Shown: one piece after another, positions 13,101 to 18,206 of the stretch
Position numbering within the stretch: the stretch's first letter is position 1
How the letters are laid out: each line of letters starts with the position of its first letter
Assembly (NCBI GenBank): GCA_020627825.1
Contig: JAHDGD010000017.1
Coordinates: 1 to 41,230 of the forward strand
DNA: 41,230 nucleotides
DNA from: Saprospiraceae bacterium
Lineage (GTDB): Bacteria; Bacteroidota; Bacteroidia; Chitinophagales; Saprospiraceae
Direction: 5' to 3'
Made by a program: the position numbers and the translations under genes
Notes under the pieces: model-generated
Database searches by the model: none
What the model was told of the DNA's origin: nothing
What the model saw: the letters and a program-made list of their open reading frames with translations, nothing else

Positions 13101-14028
13101 CCCTGACCACTTAGGGAGTACGAGCTATATCACGGATGCAAGTGGACGGGTACGCCAGCACGTAGAGTATATGGCGTTCGGAGGGATCTTCTTGGAAGAA
13201 CATACGGCTAGCGATACCCAACCCTATCTCTTCAATGGAAAAGAACTGGATAGAGAGACAGGACTCTACTATTATGGTGCGAGGTACTATGATCCGACAA
13301 CGAGTATTTGGCAAAGTGTAGATCCGATGACAGATAAATATGCAGGTTGGAGCCCTTATAATTATACTTTGTACAATCCTTTGAAGTATATTGACTTTTG
13401 GGGTATGAGACCTAATGATGAAGAAGCTGCTGAAATGTCTGAACATGTTTATAAAGGGCAGGTTGGGGATAAACTATCAGGAGGATGGGAAATGGTTAGA
13501 GTTGATGAAGATGAAGAAATGCCAGGTTACAGATCAGGTGTTTATCGACGTAAAAAAGATAATGGAAAATTTGAATATACTATGGCTAACGCGGGAACTG
13601 AAGATTGGGAAGATTGGAAAGAAAATGGCAAACAGCCATTTGGAAAATCTGGGCACATGAAGAAGTCTTTAAGTTTAGCGAGAAATTTAGATAGAGCTTT
13701 AGGTAAGGACACTGAGTTAACTTTTGTAGGGCATTCAAAAGGAGGAGCTGAAGCTACTGGTAATGCTCTTGCTACGAATAGAGGAGCTGTATTATTTAAT
13801 CCTGCAACCTTGTTTTCTAAACAATATGGACTTAGTTCCAAACAATATACTGGTCAAATGATGGTATATGTTGTAAAAGGAGACCCTCTAAATATTGCTG
13901 AGGGATGGTTCTCAAAACCAATAGATGGATTTCAATATTTACCAAGACAATCATGGGATCCTATATCTAATCATTATATGAGTCGTGTTCGACCTGCATT
14001 AAAACAGTTTTTAAATGGTAAAAAATAA
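4165..14028 (+). CDS. Giant SpvB/FG-GAP/TcdB-middle/Rhs protein with C-terminal lipase-like toxin tip
   Basis: This 3287-aa protein has a Sec signal peptide (residues 1-~22) and a beta-sandwich N-terminal region. A ZU5-like segment (~260-390) leads into a SpvB-type domain from ~420 (NFPIKIPQGRQGMQPQL, then G-W-x-L). FG-GAP/VCBS-like calcium-loop repeats follow (DINGDGLPD, EFNGDGLID, DFNGDRYPD, DMNGDGLPD, DVNGDGLND, DINGDGFPD), then a TcdB-middle-like segment (~1850-1930) and YD/RHS repeats (~2050-2750). The Rhs core is at ~2978-3076 (HPDHLGS, then NGKELDRETGLYYYGARYYD). The last ~210 residues are a different module with an alpha/beta-hydrolase nucleophile elbow, GHSKGG. The likely triad is S3191, D3240 and H3270. 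Family knowledge says Rhs shells encapsulate a polymorphic C-terminal toxin; here the tip should attack lipids. There is no T9SS sorting domain, so the export route beyond Sec is unclear. The last 14 bases overlap the ankyrin lipoprotein gene. Confidence 0.88.
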   Translation: MKRKTVLLLAVFFIHIAYIFSFDNSNPNIQDYPADIQQGVIGTSETHPIDTPEDNIFLVHLDELPVADATVWLSYQLYGVQDHTAIARSINERQAVGGYLVQTNQEWSNQLEQLDYKWLHKGKNVIKFSLPANANYHYIIKDLSIVVDQSSNSIPAQRNIVLNQPTQDFYQGKAYLKGFIQGNGSDVATLWVDNQQLPTSHGEYEIFLNQPQEQNSWSVEVKAIFPDGEIVTKEVQFSQNLSKAIINTQKQKNLSKAESFKSWESKRLDLLGASIEVPIGALMQEKVISITALRYIDIPVLNTDMVNVTKGSNAYRFLPHGTKFFKDATIQLAYDADLIPEGYTEKDIRTFYFDDDAKSWKKIPRDSVDEVMARVVSKTNHFTDFINGIIKVPESPETQGYKSTSIKDIKAADPSTGIVFIEPPTANNMGTANLNFPIKIPQGRQGMQPQLAVTYNSEGGNGWMGLGWNLSIPSISIETRWGVPRFNDILETETYTLDGQMMYPVAHRDTLVPREAEKEDFHLRVEGSFNEIIRHGDNPTNYWWEVTNKEGITSYYGGHPSVNMGQGGVIESAVLRDSVDCDTCNIAYWSIYEMKDLNKNFVRYHCSIQKDAGVENGTILGQQLYVESITYTGHDNDEGLYSVHFFRDRPSNDITDWDGRPDIQISGRLGFKQVTADLLERIDVRFDNTPVRSYEFEYTEGAFYKTLLESVAEIDKEGEEFYRHTFEYFDEVRIGDQEYEPFPENLDEWEIEDDDVKADLILPNFNDETSVITGSKSENFSIGASATVGALDGNLVSKLRTIGGHFSFSSSDSDGMISFIDINGDGLPDKIFKEGNSLFYRQNLTGIDRDSKAFGEKRPILGVQEFSKTNSKGNNAGLEANIAEATKIGYSRGKNTSTTTIYFSEFNGDGLIDLAYDGQVLFNSINEDGDPVFTPNSDDTPSKIYTGEPINGDIIELNPDEQEELIDQFPLHDVVRMWTAPCDGLITINAPITITTTQAALDYDVKDGIRATIQIEDTELWRDSILDYTSTALIPNNVNSIVIEKGKRIFFRLQSRENGLFDQVHWDPEITYDGESPSSVDANDKQLYRYQASEDFVVSAQQTVIMPYRGEIEIRGEFKKEVTTDTLNVEVWNLTTGELLLDREYLPEDIIEESINSIASIAVDTLNEIIFQVKSKTNIDWTKIEWIPRLYYINAEAIGGATDAPIVIKEVVLPDMTIERDTLIDYCPAVQYTMFNDVIQKPTPIQTSSPNITVNSSINSLNPVNGIVTVSVKGVNEHYGSSTFEVINGVGASTLTNTIPIIINEDIYIEYHASNPQLGRELLTYVNPEDGIYAVVDSSQQIFGHLYRGWGQFIYNGNRGRAYVPIDTSELNIDIESSSLPDFDNTQELNQSDEQFNLMMSNLVIMFADNKGQRWTGCDDFTYVKADTLSSSRLGEDDIIPSVNTGNSNSAGVHSLSAPYKINKSTTESISASVGIGGGWSSTGSETTLDAIDFNGDRYPDIVSVDNIQYTNARGGLEQDFVNHGLGSHLSDSKALSLSIGSSFPVAIPINTGDSGKGGTSKSNNAEGNATNGDNNSSNAQKSASINFGFSLSGGLSCNGDKTTHSWMDMNGDGLPDKVYDDGQVALNIGYSFLPKENWNIHDNFNNIREGVSADVNGGLGVSLFNGSIQAGIGASYTTNGTVAALQDVNGDGLNDVIRLECNGLNAALANATDANFGSAGEILGQISNCIDNTIDGILDIECGAKVFLNTGNGFSQNELDWTGYVDIDGGSATGESANAAFTVCIPIPIIGIKICVTPNGSVGQGVSRQNNQLTDINGDGFPDYLESDNDGHLEAKLSTIGRTNMLKKVNRPMGGNFELTYNLVGNTYRMPFSKWVLDTVTVFDGFVGDGADYMKYCMEYDDGYQDRHERDFYGFRTVTSHQLDTENADAIFRSTVQQYFNEKYHLKGLVEKECLQDANGNRFSETLNEYVLLGLGGENEILPFNFDTCVAKGLAFPALRKKTERFFEGETTAFVLENIEEFPEYDDIGNVTQYISFGDNTANDRLDATIEYHYTPTRSTPNSILVNAAGNRIRKREADIDPNNGNVTQIRQFLADESQAIYDMDYDSLGNLTKIERPVNHQGERFFYEYEYDDAVDTYVTLVRDAYGYESSSIYEYCFGMLEETTDMNGQVIDYQIDERGRNIQITGPFELASGQAYTIKFEYDPDAVVPVATTYHFEPEHPDNDIMTYTFMDGLSRPIQVKKTGALFNGDNNQDNIEMIVSGRVLFDAFGRTTNAFYPITEPLGTETVFNSTFDNVTPTRTTYDVLDRQLTVTLPDISSTTTSYTLANDPTNSDTFFETTTEDALGNFKRVYSDVRERKRFTQDFLTPNLASSDFILTSFNYNAISELLTVTDDGGNITYFYYDHLGRKISRDHPDAGLTEFEYDLASNMTRKITANIREMTDDGAIVYTYDFERLHKIDYPKNFQNNVVYHYGDPNSDRDTEFNRMGRIWLQEDASGGQEFFYDALGNVSKNIRTILVNNSEIRTFVSESEYDTWGRIQTMYYPDGEKVSYHYNRAGKLNSLSSEKLGRPYAIVDQLGYDEFEQRTFLRYGNGTVTNYEYEPDRRRLLHLDATASTGRTFMNNEYEYDVMNNVLSIQNTAIIPSNSTELGGACTQTYTYDNLYRLETAEGAYTGFQNRQDYELTMNYDKLHNIVSKEQLHFLNGVRTDRVAATTYNYEYLYEGNTPHAPSQIGERTYTYDANGNNTGWTGENHVTSLASYRQILWDEEDRIKGIIDNGYLSQYTYDAGGERVLKSHGGMQGIFIDGAPAGMVNHSDNYIAYVSPYMVAEKHTFTKHYFIEGQRTASRLGSGNFDNQFHPYGGVTAGDLNYTQRIYNLQLAALQHLASLGLPPGPPTMPFWYAQAENSNTAIPPLNPNAYNAVPFGWPPPPVPPNEGEPPGPPTWFGEAPTTDNVSAGYGFRGNDVFWEANQYFFHPDHLGSTSYITDASGRVRQHVEYMAFGGIFLEEHTASDTQPYLFNGKELDRETGLYYYGARYYDPTTSIWQSVDPMTDKYAGWSPYNYTLYNPLKYIDFWGMRPNDEEAAEMSEHVYKGQVGDKLSGGWEMVRVDEDEEMPGYRSGVYRRKKDNGKFEYTMANAGTEDWEDWKENGKQPFGKSGHMKKSLSLARNLDRALGKDTELTFVGHSKGGAEATGNALATNRGAVLFNPATLFSKQYGLSSKQYTGQMMVYVVKGDPLNIAEGWFSKPIDGFQYLPRQSWDPISNHYMSRVRPALKQFLNGKK

Positions 14029-14923
14029 TAGTCTTTGTCTATGGATTGTACTGTTCTTATTTATAGCAATATCATGTAACACAAAATCTGATAATAATAT
14101 AATGATATTTGAAAATACTCCATTAGAAGAAATAGCTAATTTAATTTATCAGGATAACATAGAACAAGTTGAAAAATTCATCACGACTCATCCTAATATG
14201 ATTAATTATCAAGAGCCCCAAAATGGTCTTACTTTGTTAATGTGGTCAGTTCTAATGGAAAAATTTGATTCTGTTAAAATCTTATTGTTAAATGGTGCAG
14301 ACCCTAATTTAACATCTAATAGTAATTCCACTGCTCTATTTTTTGCTTGTGGTCATTCATGGGTAGAAAACATACCAAATAAAAATTCTAAATATGTACT
14401 ATTGTTATTAGAAAATGGTGCTAATCCTAATATAACGTATCAAGGAAATCCTAATCAGAAATATGGCACCATAACTGGAATTGAAAAAGGAACAGCTCCT
14501 TTAATGATAGCATCAAACAATAGTATTGATAAAGTGAAAGAGTTGTTGAAATATGGAGCTAAATTAAATCATAAGACTGTAACAGGAAAAACAGCATCAA
14601 TAGAAGCACTAATAATGCAGGAGGTTGATGTTGCTTATTATTTAATTGTTGAAAAAAAAGCAAAGGTTGATGCACCTTATTATTTTTATGATGTAGTTGA
14701 TAACTCAAAGATTAATACTGATAAACCTCATTTGCCTGTAGAAATACTAGAGGATTGGTTATTTGAATTAGGAACTAAAGAGCATAAAATGAAAATGAAT
14801 ATAGTAAAAGAATTTAAAGAACAAGGGCAAGATTATTGGCTATTAGAAAAGCACCCTAAAACTGTTGAAAGAATTAAGGAAATATATCCCAAAAATTGGA
14901 GAAAATATTTGGATGAATATTAA
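14015..14923 (+). CDS. Ankyrin-repeat lipoprotein, probable immunity protein to the Rhs lipase tip
   Basis: This 302-aa protein overlaps the toxin gene by 14 bp. The N terminus is a lipoprotein signal, with the hydrophobic stretch LFLFIAISC ending in a lipobox cysteine, so the protein should be anchored on the periplasmic side of a membrane. Residues ~45-240 contain four to five ankyrin-like helical repeats, such as NGLTLLMWSVLMEKFDSVKI and LLLNGADPNL, then LLLENGANPN and LLKYGAKLN. Ankyrin proteins are a known recurrent class of immunity partner in polymorphic toxin systems. A periplasm-facing lipoprotein fits protection against a toxin that acts on membrane lipids. The immunity role is inferred from position and architecture, not from a recognised family. 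Confidence 0.72.
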   Translation: MVKNNSLCLWIVLFLFIAISCNTKSDNNIMIFENTPLEEIANLIYQDNIEQVEKFITTHPNMINYQEPQNGLTLLMWSVLMEKFDSVKILLLNGADPNLTSNSNSTALFFACGHSWVENIPNKNSKYVLLLLENGANPNITYQGNPNQKYGTITGIEKGTAPLMIASNNSIDKVKELLKYGAKLNHKTVTGKTASIEALIMQEVDVAYYLIVEKKAKVDAPYYFYDVVDNSKINTDKPHLPVEILEDWLFELGTKEHKMKMNIVKEFKEQGQDYWLLEKHPKTVERIKEIYPKNWRKYLDEY

Positions 14924-14934
14924 ACACCAAACCC

Positions 14935-15120
14935 TGCTCGGCGTAGTCTCCAAAACTACGTCGAAAATGTTGGCAAGTATCCGACTTCTGGGAGAGCAAA
15001 GGACACTAATCATAAGCGCAAAGCAAGGAATACATAAAAAATGCAAGAGTTCTCGAAAAAATCAATGATGTCAGAGAGCATTTAGAAGAACATCCTTTAA
15101 ATCTATCTGAGGTACGAGAT
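14935..15120 (+). repeat. Hairpin-headed repeat, copy A
   Basis: This is the first of three related copies. It opens with an imperfect inverted repeat (TCGGCGTAGT / ACTACGTCGA, one G-T pair). The shared body follows: GCAAGTATCC, ACTTCTGGG, AAAGGACACTAAT, AAGCGCAAAGCAAGGAATAC, AAAAATGCAAGAG. The similarity to copy C extends to about CCTTTAAATCTATCTGA. It lies directly after the ankyrin lipoprotein gene. It is not a rho-independent terminator because no T-run follows the stem. Confidence 0.75.
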
Positions 15121-15240
15121 GTTGAAGGACCCATTAGATGGGCAAGGTGTCTTTTCCCAGATAGCCGAAGTGTTGAAAAAATTAATGGTCGGATTGTCGC
15201 AGTCTATGACTGTCGATACAATATGCTTAGATCATTGTGA
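15016..15240 (+). pseudogene. Gene remnant, ~74 codons, no start codon
   Basis: Between the stop at 15013-15015 and the TGA at 15238-15240 one frame has protein-like composition, with charged helical segments such as NDVREHLEEHPLNLSEVRD and SVEKINGRIVAVYDCRYN. There is no ATG before the final residues. The 5' part lies inside repeat copy A. The corresponding part of copy C can be read in the same register but is cut by a stop after ~20 residues. I take it for the 3' end of a decayed gene carried by the repeat, possibly a displaced toxin or immunity fragment. The product is not recognised. Confidence 0.35.
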
Positions 15241-15241
15241 T

Positions 15242-15384
15242 CGTTCGGCGTAGTTTCCACAACTACGCCGAACGGGCAGTAAATATCCAACTTCGGGGAG
15301 AGTAAAGGACACTAATTATAAGCGCAAAGCAAGGAATATATGAACACCAAGAATCAATAAAATAACCAATACTATCAGAGAGCA
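15242..15384 (+). repeat. Hairpin-headed repeat, copy B
   Basis: Copy B begins with a perfect 13-bp inverted repeat. The left arm GTTCGGCGTAGTT is at 15243-15255, the loop is TCCAC, and the right arm is at 15261-15273. The shared body (ATCCAACTTCGGGGA, AAAGGACACTAATTATAAGC, GCAAAGCAAGGAATA) runs to AATACTATCAGAG, then the similarity fades. It sits ~40 bp upstream of the nuclease-family gene at 15427. Confidence 0.8.
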
Positions 15385-15426
15385 ATTACATTCTATAATG
15401 TTAAAAACAAATTAAAAAAAACACTT

Positions 15427-16479
15427 ATGGCACTTAAAGTAAGCACTTGGAATATAGAACATAGCGCCGAATTACTTGATGACGAGCAAACGGCAAACAT
15501 ACAAAATAGAATTGCACGAGTAAGAGATACGATCTTTCAAATTGACGCAGATATTTTATGTATGATTGAAGGCCCAAAGGGAGAACAGAAAATAGTAGAA
15601 TTTTGTGATAAAGTGTTAGAGAATAACTGGATACCTGTTTTATTAAGTGGCGATAATGATAATATAGGTGATAGAGATAGTGATTATGGGCATGACAATC
15701 GGGGTACACAATGGATTTGGTATTTGGTCAAGCCAGCAATATTCAATCAGTGCCGAATACAACCTGCAAATGTATGGCATTCATTTATTGGTAGTAGCAA
15801 CTGGAGTGTCAACTATTGGGGAGAGATCGAACCAGAAAACCACGATCATTATAGACATCCCCAAGTCTTAATCTACCAACTTGATAATGGTCAAGAGATT
15901 GAGTTTATAGGTGTACACTTAAAATCTAAGATTAATCGAGAACGAATCACTCGCGATGATGATCAAAATCTAACTGGTGACTACCTTGAGACGGCCTTAA
16001 AAGCGAGAGTAAAACTAGCGACAGAAGCCAGAAATATACGAAGCTATATTGATGCAAAATTTAGGCAATTGGAGAACCCCGCACTCGTTATTTTAGGAGA
16101 TTGTAATGATGGGCCAGGACATGATTTTTTTGAAAAACAATATTTGTTTTTTGATCTGATCTCAAATATTCAAGGAGAAGTCCTTTTGGCAGAAAAATAC
16201 TTTAATCATGTTTTGTTTGATTACGCTAAAGAGTTAAGATGGACTGCGAAATTTAGAGATCCCATTTCTAGAATTTCTGCTGCAAATAATCCTCTATTAC
16301 TTGATCATATATTGATTAGTCAACCCCTTTGTAATGGTAACTTCCCTATGATCATAAATGAAAAAGCAGGACTGGTAGAACACGAAATCTTTGAACGAGT
16401 TAATGCAGGCTCTAATCAGCACACTCGATCAAGTGACCACCGACCTGTATCTTGTATCATTGATGATAATGTGGTATAA
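15427..16479 (+). CDS. Endonuclease/exonuclease/phosphatase (EEP, DNase I-like) family protein
   Basis: This 350-aa cytoplasmic protein has no signal peptide. The EEP fold motifs appear in order: STWNIEH at residues 6-12 (metal-site Asn9), DADILCMIEG with Glu48, GVHLKSK, LGDCNDGPG (Asp/Asn pair), LLDHILIS, and the C-terminal SSDHRPVSC with the catalytic Asp-His. All the key residues I can check are present, so a metal-dependent phosphoesterase is expected. The substrate (DNA, RNA, lipid or sugar phosphate) cannot be read from sequence. The gene stands alone, framed by repeat copies B and C, which suggests it moves as a cassette. Its position downstream of a toxin/immunity pair leaves open a role as an accessory effector, but it lacks an export signal. 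Confidence 0.8.
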   Translation: MALKVSTWNIEHSAELLDDEQTANIQNRIARVRDTIFQIDADILCMIEGPKGEQKIVEFCDKVLENNWIPVLLSGDNDNIGDRDSDYGHDNRGTQWIWYLVKPAIFNQCRIQPANVWHSFIGSSNWSVNYWGEIEPENHDHYRHPQVLIYQLDNGQEIEFIGVHLKSKINRERITRDDDQNLTGDYLETALKARVKLATEARNIRSYIDAKFRQLENPALVILGDCNDGPGHDFFEKQYLFFDLISNIQGEVLLAEKYFNHVLFDYAKELRWTAKFRDPISRISAANNPLLLDHILISQPLCNGNFPMIINEKAGLVEHEIFERVNAGSNQHTRSSDHRPVSCIIDDNVV

Positions 16480-16536
16480 GAGTATCACATTTATTTGCAA
16501 TTGCTAATTAGAAATTGCCAAATACTGATTATTACC

Positions 16537-16724
16537 CCGTTCGACGTAGTTTCCACAACTACGTCGAATTGGCAGCAAGTATCCAACTTCGGGGATAGCA
16601 AAGGACACTAATTATAAGCTCAAAGCAAGGAATACATAAAAAATGCAAGAGTAGTCAAAGCAAACAATACTATCAGACATTTAGGAAAATATTCCTTTTA
16701 AATCTATCAGATATACAAGATAAC
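16537..16724 (+). repeat. Hairpin-headed repeat, copy C
   Basis: This third copy lies in the convergent gap between the EEP gene and the symporter gene. The stem arms are TTCGACGTAGTT (16540-16551) and AACTACGTCGAA (16557-16568), around the same TCCAC loop as copy B. Compared with copy B, one G-C pair is replaced by an A-T pair on both arms, so the stem is kept. The body matches copies A and B through AAAGGACACTAATTATAAGC, AAAGCAAGGAATACATAAAA and ATGCAAGAG. It continues like copy A to about TTTTAAATCTATCAGA. Confidence 0.8.
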
Positions 16725-16808
16725 GGAAGCTACTAGAAGTATTGTCAAAGTAGAAGGTTAACTTACTTGCTTATACCTATACGTTGACATCCTTTGAGGT
16801 TTGATTTT

Positions 16809-18203
16809 TTAGCTTGGGTTTCTAAAAAAGTTAAAAGTTACATAGTGAGTGATTGCATATGTTGATATACTAGCTATTACTCCCCAAAGAGTTGCTATGT
16901 TAGATTCAATGCCAGAAAAGGAAATTGTAGTAGAAACAATTATGCCAATTAGCATCGATGATATACCTGCAGATTTAGAATGTTGTTTTAATAATATTGA
17001 AGCTACGAGAATTGTTAACATACTTGGAGCCCATATTGAATAACAAAATAATAAACCAGATAGCACAGATGGTACGTAAACTGCAAAAATAGTTGCACAT
17101 ATTCCGATTATTAGTGTAGCTAGACGAGAAAGTTTAAGGGCTTTTGAATCACTAATTTCTACTTTAGTTTTCGTATTATTTAAATTTAGAAAAGCAGTAT
17201 ATATATCTTTTGTAAATACAGTAGCGCCTGAATTTATTAGCGAGTCTTGAGTGGACATAATAATTCCGATCATAGCTACGAAGAAAATTCCATATAAACC
17301 TGATATATAATATTCTTGCCCTAAGATTAATCCTATATTGTCTGATGGGGCTTCATTTAAGACAAATGTTCCCGAAACACCTATCATTAGCATCAAGAGT
17401 AACCAGATAAAGAAAAACAGTCCACTAAAGATGAATGCTTTTCTGCTTATAGCTGCTGACTTTGCCCCAAGTGCTCTATTTATGTAAGGAGGTACCAATG
17501 TTTCTCCTAGAGCAAAGCTAACAAATAAACCTAAACCTCCGATAAAAGTTATTTCTTCGAAACCACTAGTAGATAAAGCAACCGTTTTCTCCATCAAATT
17601 TGAAAAAGAAAAATCACTATTGACCCCTATCAAAATTAGTAGTAAAGGAAAAAGTATAATAAATAAAATAAATTGAAAAGTATCGGTAAGTATTGTAGCA
17701 TTAATGCCACCGTAAAAACTATATATAGTTACTATAAAAGTCAATATTGCAACTCCTATAATTCCTTCAACTCCAACGAATTCATTAATTATATTCCCCC
17801 CAGTCTTTGCCATTACAGTTGAAAAAGCTATTAATAAACCAAAAGAGATTAATCCAGTTAGTAGGTGAGCGATTTTTCCATGTTTATTTCCAACAACTTC
17901 TCCTATTGAAAATGTGTTTTGCATTTTTTGGAGCTCAGGTGCTAAAAAGATACCTACAAGTATTGTTTGCAAGCCATATGCACCAGCGAATAAGAAAAAA
18001 ATCATACCCGATTCGTATCCTTCTCTAATAAATCCCAAACTATATCCAGGACCAATAAAAGTAGCACTAACACTGGCAAACAAAAGGAAAAAAGGTATGT
18101 TTTTATCTCCAATCGAAAAGTTTGAAAAGCTTTTTACTCCTCTTGTAAAAAAAGCAAACGAAAGAAATATTATTCCAAATATTAGCCCAATTATTAAATC
18201 CAT
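16809..18203 (-). CDS. Sodium:solute symporter (SSS family)
   Basis: This 464-aa polytopic membrane protein has about 12-13 hydrophobic segments. SSS-family signatures are visible. SATFIGPGYSLG lies near residues 46-57. The YGGINATILTDTFQ block (TD..Q signature) lies near 170-180. MSTQDSLINSGATVFTKDIY matches the family's STxDSxLNSxATxFxxD pattern. The family couples Na+ entry to uptake of sugars, amino acids, choline, urea or carboxylates; the substrate cannot be inferred here. It starts only 3 nt after the stop of the upstream ~632-aa gene, so the two are almost certainly translated from one message. That suggests the transporter supplies or exports something relevant to its unknown partner. 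An AT-rich inverted repeat (16805-16812 / 16822-16829) overlaps its stop codon. Confidence 0.88.
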   Translation of the reverse strand: MDLIIGLIFGIIFLSFAFFTRGVKSFSNFSIGDKNIPFFLLFASVSATFIGPGYSLGFIREGYESGMIFFLFAGAYGLQTILVGIFLAPELQKMQNTFSIGEVVGNKHGKIAHLLTGLISFGLLIAFSTVMAKTGGNIINEFVGVEGIIGVAILTFIVTIYSFYGGINATILTDTFQFILFIILFPLLLILIGVNSDFSFSNLMEKTVALSTSGFEEITFIGGLGLFVSFALGETLVPPYINRALGAKSAAISRKAFIFSGLFFFIWLLLMLMIGVSGTFVLNEAPSDNIGLILGQEYYISGLYGIFFVAMIGIIMSTQDSLINSGATVFTKDIYTAFLNLNNTKTKVEISDSKALKLSRLATLIIGICATIFAVYVPSVLSGLLFCYSIWAPSMLTILVASILLKQHSKSAGISSMLIGIIVSTTISFSGIESNIATLWGVIASISTYAITHYVTFNFFRNPS

Positions 18204-18206
18204 AGA

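Noticed and set aside
14937-14965. Repeat hairpin as a terminator for the ankyrin gene
   Set aside because: No T-run follows the stem, and the same hairpin also occurs upstream of another gene (copy B).
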